Below, one piece after another: positions 54,553-63,993 of a stretch of DNA of 64,000 nt. The stretch comes from Microbacterium sp. GTDB taxonomy: Bacteria; Actinomycetota; Actinomycetes; Actinomycetales; Microbacteriaceae. The notes beneath the pieces are model-generated. The model ran no database searches. It worked only from the letters and a program-made list of their open reading frames with translations, and was not told the origin of the DNA. The stretch's first letter is position 1. The number at the start of each line of letters is the position of its first letter. The stretch lies in the NCBI RefSeq assembly GCF_031178445.1, contig NZ_JAPSIY010000002.1, forward strand, positions 248,001 through 312,000, read 5' to 3'. A program made the position numbers and the translations under genes.

Positions 54553-56364
54553 TCAGTCGAGTCGGCCGAGTTCGACCAGCCGGGCGAACTCGGCGTCATG
54601 TGCGCGCACCTCGTCGAAAGTACCCGAGGCGGCGATGCGTCCTTCGCGAAGGTGCACGAGCCGATCGACCGAGCGCACCGTCGAGAGGCGGTGGGCGACG
54701 ATGATGATGGTCATCTGGCCGCGCAGCGAGTGCAGCGTCTGGGCGACCTCATGCTCTGTCGCGTTGTCCAGCGCGCTGGTCGCCTCGTCGAGGACCAGCA
54801 GGCGCGGCCTGCGATACAGGGCGCGCGCGAGCCCGACGCGCTGACGCTGCCCGCCCGAGAGTCGCACTCCGCGGTCGCCGACCATCGTGTGGATGCCGTC
54901 GGGCATCTCGACCAGCAGGTCGGCGAGCTGCGCCTGCCGCGCCGCCAGCCACACACGATCGGCGTCGATGCCGGCCGGGTCTTCGCCGAACGCGATGTTC
55001 TGGGCGATGCTGCCGTTCAGCAGAAACACCTCTTGCGGCACGACACCGATGCCGGCATACCAGCCGGCCAGGTCGTCGTCGATCGGGCGGCCGCCGCTGG
55101 TCACGTTTCCCTCGGTCGGAGTGAGAAGCCCCAGCACGAGGTCGACCAGCGTTGTCTTGCCGGCGCCGCTGCCGCCGGTGAAGGCGGTGGTCGTGTTCTC
55201 GGCGATGGTGAGGGTGATCCGGTTGAGCACCGGCTGATCGGCATCGGGATAGGCGAAGGTCAGATCATTCAGCTCGATGTCGCCGCTGTAGGCGGTCTCG
55301 CTTGTGCGTTTCTCGAGGTGCCTGCCCCCCGCTTCGAGCTCGTCGAGGGTCTCGGTCATGATCCGCAACCCTGCCTGGCCGGCGCGCATGGTCGCCAGGC
55401 CGGCACTGACGCGGTTCATCGTGGGCAGCGCGCGCAGCGACGCGGCCGCGAAGAGCCCCAGCACGGGAACGATCTGGTCGGTGAGGCCGGCACTCGAGAG
55501 AATGATCGCAACGCCGACGATTGCCGCGATGAAGACGATCTCGAGCAGGTAGCGCGGCACATCCGCGATGAAGGCCATTTCGCGGTTGACGCGTGCTCCG
55601 CGCAGACGAGCGGCACGGAACCTTTTGACGAAGCTCGATGCGCTGGACGTGAGCCTCGTCTCGCGGAAGCCGTCGAGGGCGGGCATGAGCGACTGCCAGG
55701 CCTCGAGGCCGGCTTCGGCCGCCGCCTCGCCGAGACGCAGCTGCCGGGCGCGCAGAAGTCTCTGCACGCCGAAGACCGCCATGCCGAAGAGCGCGACCGC
55801 GAACAGGGTCACCCAGGGCTCAGCCACGGCGAGCACCGCCATGATCGCGACGAGCACGAAGACGTCCGTGCACAGGGTGACAATAGCGAGCAGCACGCTT
55901 GCCGCCTGGTTGGTCGCGTCGTTGATATTGCGATACACGGTGCTGAGCGCGCGCACTCGGTGGGCGGAGTACGGCGCCAGCACGTAGCGGTTCATCAGCT
56001 CTGCCGACGCGAGCGCCGTCACGCGTGTCGTACGACCCAGCAGCCACCAGCGAAAGGCGAGCGATCCGAGGCTCTTGACGACGAACGCCAGTGTGACCAT
56101 TCCGGCGAGCAGAGGGATGAGCGTGGAGACGGCGGTCGTGCCTGCGGCTTCCGCCAGCCAGAGCAGCAGATCGCCCTCCGGCCTTCCGGCCGAGATCAAC
56201 TGCATGAGCGGGATCGTCGCCGCGACCCCCAGCATGTCGAGGCCGGCGAGGATCACGGATGCCGCGACGGTCGTCGTCACCCATCGGCGAGGTTGCGCGC
56301 CGGTGACTCTCAACAGCGCCCCCAGCTGCCTGATCAGCGGGTTGCGCGACGCCTTTCGCGCCAT
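54553..56364 (-). CDS. ABC transporter with fused membrane and ATPase domains (PglK/MsbA-like)
   Basis: 603 aa. The N-terminal six-helix exporter domain (about 20-330) is followed by the ATPase domain with Walker A GGSGAGKTT (397-405), signature LSGGQRQR (about 506), Walker B LLVLDEAT and an H-loop in IIVAHRLS. The layout is that of lipid-linked oligosaccharide flippases such as PglK. Its place in a glycan cluster that also has a Wzx-like protein means two possible export routes. Confidence 0.88.
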   Translation of the reverse strand: MARKASRNPLIRQLGALLRVTGAQPRRWVTTTVAASVILAGLDMLGVAATIPLMQLISAGRPEGDLLLWLAEAAGTTAVSTLIPLLAGMVTLAFVVKSLGSLAFRWWLLGRTTRVTALASAELMNRYVLAPYSAHRVRALSTVYRNINDATNQAASVLLAIVTLCTDVFVLVAIMAVLAVAEPWVTLFAVALFGMAVFGVQRLLRARQLRLGEAAAEAGLEAWQSLMPALDGFRETRLTSSASSFVKRFRAARLRGARVNREMAFIADVPRYLLEIVFIAAIVGVAIILSSAGLTDQIVPVLGLFAAASLRALPTMNRVSAGLATMRAGQAGLRIMTETLDELEAGGRHLEKRTSETAYSGDIELNDLTFAYPDADQPVLNRITLTIAENTTTAFTGGSGAGKTTLVDLVLGLLTPTEGNVTSGGRPIDDDLAGWYAGIGVVPQEVFLLNGSIAQNIAFGEDPAGIDADRVWLAARQAQLADLLVEMPDGIHTMVGDRGVRLSGGQRQRVGLARALYRRPRLLVLDEATSALDNATEHEVAQTLHSLRGQMTIIIVAHRLSTVRSVDRLVHLREGRIAASGTFDEVRAHDAEFARLVELGRLD

Positions 56365-56416
56365 CTGCGTCCTTTCCCCTGAGCGGGGCGTGCCCGATGG
56401 GTGTCCCGCGCTCGAT

Positions 56417-57655
56417 TCACGGTAACACCGCGGCAGAGGTGCTTCGCGCGCGGCTCGACCCGCTCAACCAGCCCAGCAGCGCTTCGAGCGGTCCGCGACG
56501 GCGCAGTAGGGCGAGCACCAGGCCGATGAGCAGCACACCGGCGAGCTGAACCAGGAAGACGGCCGTTCCTCGCGCGTACCACGGTGTGCCTGTGCCGTCG
56601 GTGCCGGCCATGGCGAGGTTGTACAGCGTGGCGGTGGCGACCACATGGGCCGTGTACACCGTGAGCGGAGCCGCGCCGGCGGCGCGGACGGTCTGAAGAG
56701 CGATCCCCCGCGATCGTGAGCGGGCGTCGAAGATGCCGACCAATAGTCCCACCACGAAGCACGCTCCGGCGACGGTGCGCAGCATGTCGGCCGGGTTGCC
56801 GCTGTGCGGGGTGGGGATGAGCAGCATCCACAGGTCTGTGCCGATCGGGGCGCCGAAGCCGGAGCTCAGCATCATCTCGCCCAGATCGGGCAGTGAGAAC
56901 CAGGCGGGCCGCATGCGCACGATCCGACCCGCGAGCGTGATCAGCAGGTAGACGGCGAGGCCGCCGATGGCCAGCCGAGAGCAGAGGGCGCGCAGGCCGC
57001 CGCCGGCTCGAGCGGCGAGGAGCATCCGCGCGATCAGAATGCCGGTGAGCATGTATGCCACCCACGTGATGGCGGGATAGTGGCCTGTGAGGAGCAGGTC
57101 GCGCACCGCGCCGCCGATCTCGGCGCCCGCGTCGGCACCCGGCGCCTGAAGGCTCGCGGCGAGGGCGGCGCGCACGTGCGCGTTGAACGCGCCGCCGAAC
57201 AGCCAGAGCACTGTCACCACGATCGCGATGCCCCATGAGGGCAGCAGCAGCGCCGGCGCCGCGATGATCATGGCGGCGCCGTAGTAGGTGAGCACCACGC
57301 TGATCGGGCCGTCGAGAGGCAGCAGCAGGGTGCCGATCAACGCGATCAGGATGCCGCGGAGCAGGATGCTGAGCAGCATCCGTCCGGTCGACGCATCACG
57401 CATGCCGCGAGTGAGCAGCACCAGGCTGACGCCGCCGAGCACGGCGAAGGTGGTGGCGGATGTGCTGCTGACGGTGGCACCGATGACCTTCCCGAGCGCC
57501 TGGTCGACGGACGAAGCGCCGGAATCGGAGCCGAGGGGGGCGATCAGGTGCGCGGCCATCATGCCGACGATGGCGACGAGACGCGCGAGGTCGATGCCGA
57601 CTATGCGTCCGACCGCAGACGGCGCGGTCTTCGGCGGCGCGCTCGGTGCAGTCAT
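56417..57655 (-). CDS. Heparan-alpha-glucosaminide N-acetyltransferase-like membrane protein
   Basis: 412 aa with about ten helices. Begins GIDLARLVAIVGMMAAHLIAP, the acyltransferase-like first helix with the conserved Asp and His. It contains the TPHSGNPADMLRT block (the second His) and a final ARGTAVFLVQLAGVLLIGLVLALL helix. It fits the HGSNAT/DUF1624-DUF418 families, which acetylate sugars across membranes. It overlaps no neighbour; transcribed with the ABC gene (52 nt apart). Confidence 0.78.
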   Translation of the reverse strand: MTAPSAPPKTAPSAVGRIVGIDLARLVAIVGMMAAHLIAPLGSDSGASSVDQALGKVIGATVSSTSATTFAVLGGVSLVLLTRGMRDASTGRMLLSILLRGILIALIGTLLLPLDGPISVVLTYYGAAMIIAAPALLLPSWGIAIVVTVLWLFGGAFNAHVRAALAASLQAPGADAGAEIGGAVRDLLLTGHYPAITWVAYMLTGILIARMLLAARAGGGLRALCSRLAIGGLAVYLLITLAGRIVRMRPAWFSLPDLGEMMLSSGFGAPIGTDLWMLLIPTPHSGNPADMLRTVAGACFVVGLLVGIFDARSRSRGIALQTVRAAGAAPLTVYTAHVVATATLYNLAMAGTDGTGTPWYARGTAVFLVQLAGVLLIGLVLALLRRRGPLEALLGWLSGSSRARSTSAAVLP

Positions 57656-57692
57656 CGCACTATCTTGGCACGACGACGTGACGGGGGCGGCG

Positions 57693-58121
57693 TCAGATCG
57701 TGCCGATCTCAGCGCGCCTCAGAGCGCGCAGCAGATCTTGCGAGGGCCGCTGCGACCTCGGAAGCGCCGAAAAGGGTCGCACCGCTGCGACGCCCGCCAC
57801 CGTGGGCCGGATCCACTTGCGTTCGCGACGCACGAGACCCGCGTGAATCAGCCACTCCAGCCGCCGCCTGAATCTCGGACCGCGAAGCATGCCGAAGATC
57901 GGGGTGGCGGCGAAAAGCGCCTCCTCGGTGGTCGGTTCCGGCTGCTGCAGTTCGCGCTCGACGAGGGTGCTGAGGACATCCCAGTAGCGTGGCCGCACGT
58001 TCGCTCTGGCCGCCTCTCCTCGACGCAGTTCGCGCTCAATGCTCGCATCGAGCGCCTCGCGACGGGCCGAATGCACCGGCGGCTGCTGCGTACGCCTCGC
58101 ACGCTCATCGATGATGCTCAT
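57693..58121 (-). CDS. Hypothetical winged-helix-like protein
   Basis: 142 aa, very basic. A helical core (ARRTQQPPVHSARREALDASI...) is followed by a segment RFRRRLEWLIHAGLVRRERKWIRPTVAGVAAV that looks like the end of a winged helix. It may be a small DNA-binding regulator of the glycan genes. It is in the same orientation as its neighbours. No strong Shine-Dalgarno. Confidence 0.6.
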   Translation of the reverse strand: MSIIDERARRTQQPPVHSARREALDASIERELRRGEAARANVRPRYWDVLSTLVERELQQPEPTTEEALFAATPIFGMLRGPRFRRRLEWLIHAGLVRRERKWIRPTVAGVAAVRPFSALPRSQRPSQDLLRALRRAEIGTI

Positions 58122-58200
58122 GCTTCAGAGAGTCTCGCCAGGGCGGATCATTACGCGAAGTCGCGCGATCTTCTCGCTCGCCGTCGGAGAGGGAGGCCGA

Positions 58201-59682
58201 TCAGTGTGCGCCGGACGGCCTGACGATCGCGGCCGCAGTGCGGGCGACGACCACGATGTCGCTGGTGATCGACCAGTTCTCGACGTAGTAGAGGTCGAGT
58301 CGGATCGCGTCGTCCCACGACAGGTCGGATCGGCCGCTGACCTGCCAGAGGCCGGTGATCCCGGGTTTCATGAACAGGCGTCGGTGCGCGTCGTCGTCGT
58401 AGAGGGCGACCTCGGCTTCGCGCTGTGGTCTGGGCCCGACCAGGCTCATGGTGCCGATCAGAGCGTTGAAGAACTGCGGCAGCTCGTCGAGGGAGTAGCG
58501 ACGGATGAAACGGCCGACCGGGGTGATGCGCGGGTCATCGTTGACCTTGAACAGCGGCTTGTCGGACGTGCCCTGCTGATCGAGCAGCGACTGCAGCTGG
58601 TCGTCCGCTCCCACGACCATGGAACGGAACTTGAACATCTTGAACGGCTTGCCGTGCAGGCCGATGCGCTCTTGCGCGTAGAACACCGGCCCTCTGCTCG
58701 TGACCTTCACCGCGATGGCCACGGCGAGCATGACGGGCGAGAACAGGACGATGAGGCCGAGCGAGCCGACGATGTCGAAGGCGCGCTTCGCGATGCGCTG
58801 TCGCCCCTCGAACCGCGGGTACTCCACGTGGATGAGCGGCAGGCCGGCGACCGGGCGGGTGTGGATGCGGGGGCCCGCGATGTCTGTGAGGGCGGGGGCC
58901 ACGATCAAGCCGATGCGCTTCTGGTCCAGAGCCCAGCCGAACTTGCGTGTGCGCTTGGGGGTGATCGCGTCGGAGGTCGAGAGGATCACAGAGTCGATGT
59001 TGTGCGAGTCGATGATGTCGAGTACGTCGTCGAAGTCGCCGAGCACTGGCACGTCGTCGAGTATCGGCTCCTGGCTGCCGTGTGTGGTCACCGCGCCGAT
59101 GATGCGGATGCCGGACTGCGGCTCGCGCTGGATGGTGTCTGCGATGTGCTCGGCCTTGTGGCGATCGCCGATGACGATCGCGCGCTGCAGGAAGCGACCT
59201 GCAGAACGCTGGCGACGCAGCCAGCGGCGCCACAACCACCTCGTGGCGACAAGGAGCAACAGGCCGGACGGCAGGGCGATCAGCAGATAGAAGCGACCGA
59301 ACTGAATCTGGAAGAGCAGGGCGAGGATGGCGAGAACGCCGAAGACGCGGATCGTGGCGTCGAGGATGCGGCGGGACTCAGCGGATCCGTCTTCGAGTAC
59401 CGACGCGTCGCGCGTGCCGAAGATCTGGAGCGCGAACAGCCAGCCGACGACGAACAACAGCGACGTGACGAAGTAGCCGATCTCGAGATCGAGTATGCGG
59501 TCACCGATCGTGAGCGGCTCGTTGCTGAAACCGAAGCGCAGCAGGTGTGCTCCGAAGACGGCGAGCACCACGACGAGCGTGTCGGTTATGGCCAGACGCC
59601 GCGCGTACCGACGTCGTTGCCTGTCGACTCTCGAAGTTGTAGATGCAAGCATCGGCCTTGCGCTGATGACGTCGGACACCAT
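58201..59682 (-). CDS. Polyprenyl-phosphate sugar-1-phosphate transferase (WbaP/CpsE type)
   Basis: 493 aa from ATG 59682 with GGAGG upstream. Four or five N-terminal helices and a CoA-binding-like Rossmann region (about 145-280) are followed by one helix and the catalytic bacterial sugar transferase domain (about 290-490). The domain is seen as KRAFDIVGSLGLIVLFSPVM, FKFRSMVVGAD, DELPQFFNAL and SLVGPRPQREAEV. It loads the first sugar onto undecaprenyl phosphate and so starts each repeat unit. Confidence 0.92.
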   Translation of the reverse strand: MVSDVISARPMLASTTSRVDRQRRRYARRLAITDTLVVVLAVFGAHLLRFGFSNEPLTIGDRILDLEIGYFVTSLLFVVGWLFALQIFGTRDASVLEDGSAESRRILDATIRVFGVLAILALLFQIQFGRFYLLIALPSGLLLLVATRWLWRRWLRRQRSAGRFLQRAIVIGDRHKAEHIADTIQREPQSGIRIIGAVTTHGSQEPILDDVPVLGDFDDVLDIIDSHNIDSVILSTSDAITPKRTRKFGWALDQKRIGLIVAPALTDIAGPRIHTRPVAGLPLIHVEYPRFEGRQRIAKRAFDIVGSLGLIVLFSPVMLAVAIAVKVTSRGPVFYAQERIGLHGKPFKMFKFRSMVVGADDQLQSLLDQQGTSDKPLFKVNDDPRITPVGRFIRRYSLDELPQFFNALIGTMSLVGPRPQREAEVALYDDDAHRRLFMKPGITGLWQVSGRSDLSWDDAIRLDLYYVENWSITSDIVVVARTAAAIVRPSGAH

Positions 59683-60034
59683 CCCGTTGTCGCCTCCCCA
59701 TGACTCGCCAACGGTAACGCGACACGCACGCCACACTCTCGCCGCCCCTCGCGGCCCGACCGTTGACTGCTCGACAGAAGTATCGGGACCTCCATCGATT
59801 CGACCATTGTCGCACGCTCTGCACGCAGCTTCAGATCGGCCGCTATCTCTCGTGCGCCTTCGCCGGGCAGGTATGGCAGGGAGACCGTCATTCTTCATGA
59901 ACTAGTCTGGACTCGCAGATCGACTCCCACCGCTAGAGGTGGAGATGACTCGTCAAAAGCGAGCGGGGCGGGGCAAGGCCCGATCGAATGCGCGTTGTCC
60001 GAGATGCGTACACATCCATGAGGGGGTTACACGG
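59683..60034. other. 352-bp divergent intergenic region
   Basis: Separates the initiating sugar transferase from the polymerase-like gene. An ORF upstream extension of the polymerase (from 59939) has no homology-like composition. TTGACT (59763) and TAGTCT (59903) are isolated partial promoter boxes without proper partners. I see no operator-like repeat or RNA. Confidence 0.4.
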
Positions 60035-61363
60035 ATGAACACCGGACCATCGCGCACCTCGGTCTGGGCGCGCGAGGGGACAACCCACCGGCCAGCTGGT
60101 CGCACTGCCGAGCGCAGGACCCGCCAGCTGAGTTTTCTGATCGCGGCCGCCCTTGCGTACACGTCCATGCCGGCGATGGTGAGTTTGGTGCAGAACGGAC
60201 GGCAGTACGACCTCGCCAACTCGACGAGCTCGGTGGTGTTGACAGCGTTCGCGGAGGGTATGCGCACACCGTTGGCCGTGGTGCTTATCGGCGTCTGCAT
60301 CGTCATCGTCCTACAGAACGCGGCTCAGAGCGCCCATCAACGGGCGGGACGTCTGCTCCTAGTCATCGGCGCACTCGCGGCCATGGTGATCATGGACGTT
60401 CTGATCAGCGGTTCGTTCAATGACGCGGCGTTACTCCTCATCCTCATCGCGATCACTGTGTGGACGATGGGGCTCGCGTCGCCGGACCTCAGGATTCTCG
60501 GGGTCGTGGCCGGGATTGTAAGCGTAGGAAGTCTTGTCCTTGCGCTGTTCTGGCCTGCGGCATGGCAGCAGAACGACGAGAAGGGCTTCCTCGGCGAGGA
60601 TGTGCTCGCCGGGGCGTTCTCACAAATGAACGTCCTAGGGATCGCGTTGGCGGTTCTGCTTCCCTTCGCGTTGCTCTTGCGAACCCGCACGATGCGGTGG
60701 ACCGTTATGGTCGCGTCGGTATTGACGCTGTTCTTGGCCGCCAGCCGAACGTCTCTGATCGCGGCCGGTATCTCGGTTCTCGTGATGCTCGTGCTCCGGG
60801 TCCAGAAGCAAGCGGTGGCGAGGACCGCGACGATCTGGATGGCCGCGGGCGCCGTAATCGTGATGGTAATACTCCTGCCTCTGATAACGGACGATCGGGG
60901 CGCGTTCACCAGCAGGGGAGCGATCTGGATCAACACTCGAGGTTTCGCCGCCGAATCCTGGGCAACCGGTCATGGCCTCGAGACCTTCAGATTCGGGGGC
61001 CCGCTGTATCAGGTGACGCATATGCCCGCGGCGCACGCTCACAATCTGTTCCTTCACTATGTCGCGATGATGGGGTTGCTCGGACTCGTGACGCTCGTCG
61101 TTCTGGTCCTCCCCGCGGTGCGGGCCGCGGCGAACGCCTCCTCTACCAGAATCGCGTTCGCCGGGTCGGTGACGGCAATGCTCGGGTTGGGAATCGCCGA
61201 GGTACCTCTTCGAGTGGAGACATTCGATGGGCCAGCGTGGGCCACGTGGCTCGTGTGGTTCTGTCTCCTGTTCGTGGCCCTTGATGACCGCGGAGTTCAT
61301 GCCGACGCTTGGAGCGCGCGTTCGCAATCCTCCCAGCGTGCAGGGAAGGATGTCGGTGACTGA
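60035..61363 (+). CDS. O-antigen ligase/polymerase (Wzy)-like membrane protein
   Basis: 442 aa from ATG 60035 with GAGGGGG upstream; the earlier ATG 59939 is less likely. About 11-12 helices. The large loop between late helices contains RGAIWINTRGFAAESWATGHGLETF and the AAHAHNLFLHYVAMMGLLGL motif, with the His pair typical of the O-antigen ligase/polymerase superfamily. It joins repeat units outside the membrane. The end overlaps the flippase gene by 14 nt. Confidence 0.86.
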   Translation: MNTGPSRTSVWAREGTTHRPAGRTAERRTRQLSFLIAAALAYTSMPAMVSLVQNGRQYDLANSTSSVVLTAFAEGMRTPLAVVLIGVCIVIVLQNAAQSAHQRAGRLLLVIGALAAMVIMDVLISGSFNDAALLLILIAITVWTMGLASPDLRILGVVAGIVSVGSLVLALFWPAAWQQNDEKGFLGEDVLAGAFSQMNVLGIALAVLLPFALLLRTRTMRWTVMVASVLTLFLAASRTSLIAAGISVLVMLVLRVQKQAVARTATIWMAAGAVIVMVILLPLITDDRGAFTSRGAIWINTRGFAAESWATGHGLETFRFGGPLYQVTHMPAAHAHNLFLHYVAMMGLLGLVTLVVLVLPAVRAAANASSTRIAFAGSVTAMLGLGIAEVPLRVETFDGPAWATWLVWFCLLFVALDDRGVHADAWSARSQSSQRAGKDVGD

Positions 61364-62822
61364 CCTCCGTAGTCGAGTTCTGCGCAGTGGCGGTTGGGTG
61401 GCGGGTTCGACCGCAATCCTCGCCGTTGCCCAGCTCATCCAGCTGATCGTTCTGGCACGCGTCCTACCCCAGAGTGAGTTCGCCATCGTAGCCATCTTGG
61501 TTATGGTGCAGGGATTCGTTGAGATGCTCATGATCGCTGGCATCTCCAATGCGATTATCCAGCGCCAGGGCGCGACGGCGGGCGAGCTGAGCTCTCTTCA
61601 CTGGCTCAATGCGGCAGTGGGCCTGATGCTCGGTCTGGGAGTCGTCCTCCTCGCGCCAGCCCTTGGTGACTTCTTCAACAACCCGGCAGCAGCGCTCCCT
61701 ATCGCGATTCTCGGGCTCGCTGTGCCGGTCAATGCACAGTCCCACGTGTCTAGGGCTTGCCTTGAGCGAGATCTGAGCTTCCGATCGGTCGCACTCGTTG
61801 AGACCGCAGCGGGGCTTACCAGCGTTCTAGCCGTTGTCGGCGGATCAGCGCTCTGCGGCATCGTTGGGGTCTCATTCGGGATGCTCTTTGGCTTCCTGAT
61901 ACGGTCGGGTCTGTTCCTGTACGCGGGACGACAAGTGTTCCGACTTCGCGCTCGCTTCGCCTTCCGTGAAACCAGACGATTCCTCGATTTCGGTATATTT
62001 CAGTTTTTGAACTCGCTAGTCGGTTTCATCGACGGCAACACCGCGACGATCCTCATCGGGCGCAGCCTCAGCCCAACGGCGTTGGGGGGTTACAACCTCG
62101 CGTACAACACCTCGGTGAACGTTCCGGGGAAGATCAATCCAGTGATTACTCGGGTCATGTTTCCGGCGCTCTCGCGGCTCCAGGACGACACAGAGCGATT
62201 CTCAGCGGCGGTCCTGAGACTAATTTCGATGACCGGGACGCTCAACGCCCCGCTGATGCTCGCGCTCGCGATCACTGCTCCGGTCTTCGTGCCGACCGTG
62301 TTCGGCGCGAAGTGGGGGTGGGCCGTTTCGCTCGTGCAGATTCTCGCCCTCTCCGGCTTCCTGCGAGCGCTCGCGAACCCGATGGGCGTCGTCCTCATGG
62401 CAAAGAATCGACAGCGTCTAGGACTCACGGTCAACGCAGCGAAGACCGTTGTCTCCATTGCGTTGATGTTGACAGGAATCCACTTTGGAGGTGTAACTGG
62501 GGCGGCGGTTGCACTGGTCGCGTCCGGGATCATGACCTTGGCAGTGAATCAGGTGCTTCTCAGGCATCTATTGGGCGCCGGCTACCTCGCGATCGTGCGC
62601 ACTCATTTGCTTCCGGCGCTCGCGGTAACGCCAGCGGCTGCCCTCGGCGCGATAATGATGTACCTGGTCGCGAACGTTTGGATGCCCATTTGGACTCTGC
62701 TGGGTGTGGGCACACTGATCCTTCTCGTCACAGCCGTCACCGCATCCGCCCTGAAATTGCCCGCGGCCCGACAGATTGCGGAGCTCGTCAAGCGCGGAAG
62801 GTGGACACGTGGGAGAGATTGA
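61350..62822 (+). CDS. Wzx-like polysaccharide flippase (MOP family)
   Basis: 490 aa from ATG 61350 (GTG 61356 is an alternative with better spacing to GGGAAGGA). Twelve to fourteen helices; the N-terminal MOP pattern GGWVAGSTAILAVAQLIQLIVLARVLP is clear, as is ALGGYNLAYNTSVNVPGKINPVITRVMFPALSRLQ in the middle. It flips undecaprenyl-linked repeats to the outside. It overlaps both neighbours. Confidence 0.9.
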   Translation: MSVTDLRSRVLRSGGWVAGSTAILAVAQLIQLIVLARVLPQSEFAIVAILVMVQGFVEMLMIAGISNAIIQRQGATAGELSSLHWLNAAVGLMLGLGVVLLAPALGDFFNNPAAALPIAILGLAVPVNAQSHVSRACLERDLSFRSVALVETAAGLTSVLAVVGGSALCGIVGVSFGMLFGFLIRSGLFLYAGRQVFRLRARFAFRETRRFLDFGIFQFLNSLVGFIDGNTATILIGRSLSPTALGGYNLAYNTSVNVPGKINPVITRVMFPALSRLQDDTERFSAAVLRLISMTGTLNAPLMLALAITAPVFVPTVFGAKWGWAVSLVQILALSGFLRALANPMGVVLMAKNRQRLGLTVNAAKTVVSIALMLTGIHFGGVTGAAVALVASGIMTLAVNQVLLRHLLGAGYLAIVRTHLLPALAVTPAAALGAIMMYLVANVWMPIWTLLGVGTLILLVTAVTASALKLPAARQIAELVKRGRWTRGRD

Positions 62823-63993
62823 TCCGGCAGGAGTGCGGCGGTTGTCACCTCTCATCGTGCTCGTGGCTAGGGAAGAGCGCCTCGACGGCACGGGTGGTGC
62901 AGTGGCGACTTGGGTACGCGAGGTGCAAGCTCACCACCCGGCAACAGCGAAGTTGCTTGCGCTCGTGAATGGCGAGGGCGCCGCATCGACGAAAGTGCTG
63001 CGAATTGTCAGCATTGCCATCTCCGCCATTGCCGAAGCGCTCTCTCGATTCACCTCCTGGCACAAAGGACGATGGGAACGTGCGCTCTGGCTACGCGGGT
63101 TCTGGTACGTGTTGCTTCTGATGCGTGAGATCCGCGGCGCGGAAGTTCTCTACATCCACAATCGCCCTCGCTACGCGGTGTTTGCGCGTCGACTCGGATA
63201 TCGAGGCCGAATCATCCTCCACATGCACAACGACCCCGTGAGCTATTTTTCGGGGCTGCGGATTCCGCCCGCCGCGGTTGCCGACCGATATGTGTTCTGC
63301 AGCGAGTATGCGCGGAACCGGGCCGTGCAGCAATGTGGGGTGCCAGAGTCGCGGACTTCGGTGATCCTCAATGGGGTAGAGGGGGAAGTCCCACAGGAGC
63401 TGTCCCAAATGGGCCCGAAGTTATTGTTCGTAGGGCGTCTACAGCCTCTCAAAGGACCCGATATTGCGATCGAGGTAGTGTCGCTGCTTCGCGAACGCGG
63501 CGTACCAGCGACTCTCACGGTCGTGGGGGGAACCGAGCCAGGCTTGAGGTCAGAACGCACCTCGTTCTACGAATGCCTCGAGGCTCGAGTGAGCGAACTC
63601 AATTCACGTCACGGCTCGGGGACCGTGAGCCTCGTCGGACCGCTGCCCCTGAGTAAGGTATTTGATGAGATGCGGCGGCACCCGATATTGATTGCTCCGA
63701 GCCGCGTCGAGGAAGCATTTGGGATGGTGCTGGCAGAGGCGATGAGTTGCGGATCTGTGCCGGTCGCGCCTTCCCGGGGCGGTATCCCCGAGGTGTTGGC
63801 AATCGCCGGATACACGGCCGCCAACAGCGAGGCGGACAGTGCGAACCTTGCCGATGCGGTACTCCGTGTGGCGGTTACGTCAGACGATAGACGTCGCGAG
63901 GCAGCGTCCCGCGTCATCAACCGCCTCAGTTGGAAGAGGATACGCGCTGAATATCGTGCATTACTGGAGAGTCTGGAGGGCAGGGGAGGGTGA
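62809..63993 (+). CDS. Glycosyltransferase family 4
   Basis: 394 aa from GTG 62809 with GGAAGG upstream. GT-B fold with the family-4 donor block: KLLFVGRLQPLKGPDIAIE, VVGGTEPG, and the acidic EAFGMVLAEAMSCGSVPVAPSRGGIPEVL (E-x7-E motif) near residue 310. Retaining transferase for the repeat unit. Bases 63991-63993 are the stop, overlapping the next start. Confidence 0.92.
   Translation: MGEIDPAGVRRLSPLIVLVAREERLDGTGGAVATWVREVQAHHPATAKLLALVNGEGAASTKVLRIVSIAISAIAEALSRFTSWHKGRWERALWLRGFWYVLLLMREIRGAEVLYIHNRPRYAVFARRLGYRGRIILHMHNDPVSYFSGLRIPPAAVADRYVFCSEYARNRAVQQCGVPESRTSVILNGVEGEVPQELSQMGPKLLFVGRLQPLKGPDIAIEVVSLLRERGVPATLTVVGGTEPGLRSERTSFYECLEARVSELNSRHGSGTVSLVGPLPLSKVFDEMRRHPILIAPSRVEEAFGMVLAEAMSCGSVPVAPSRGGIPEVLAIAGYTAANSEADSANLADAVLRVAVTSDDRRREAASRVINRLSWKRIRAEYRALLESLEGRGG

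Noticed and set aside
54415..56382. 655-aa open frame on the plus strand
   Set aside because: Antisense to the ABC transporter with intact Walker and signature motifs.
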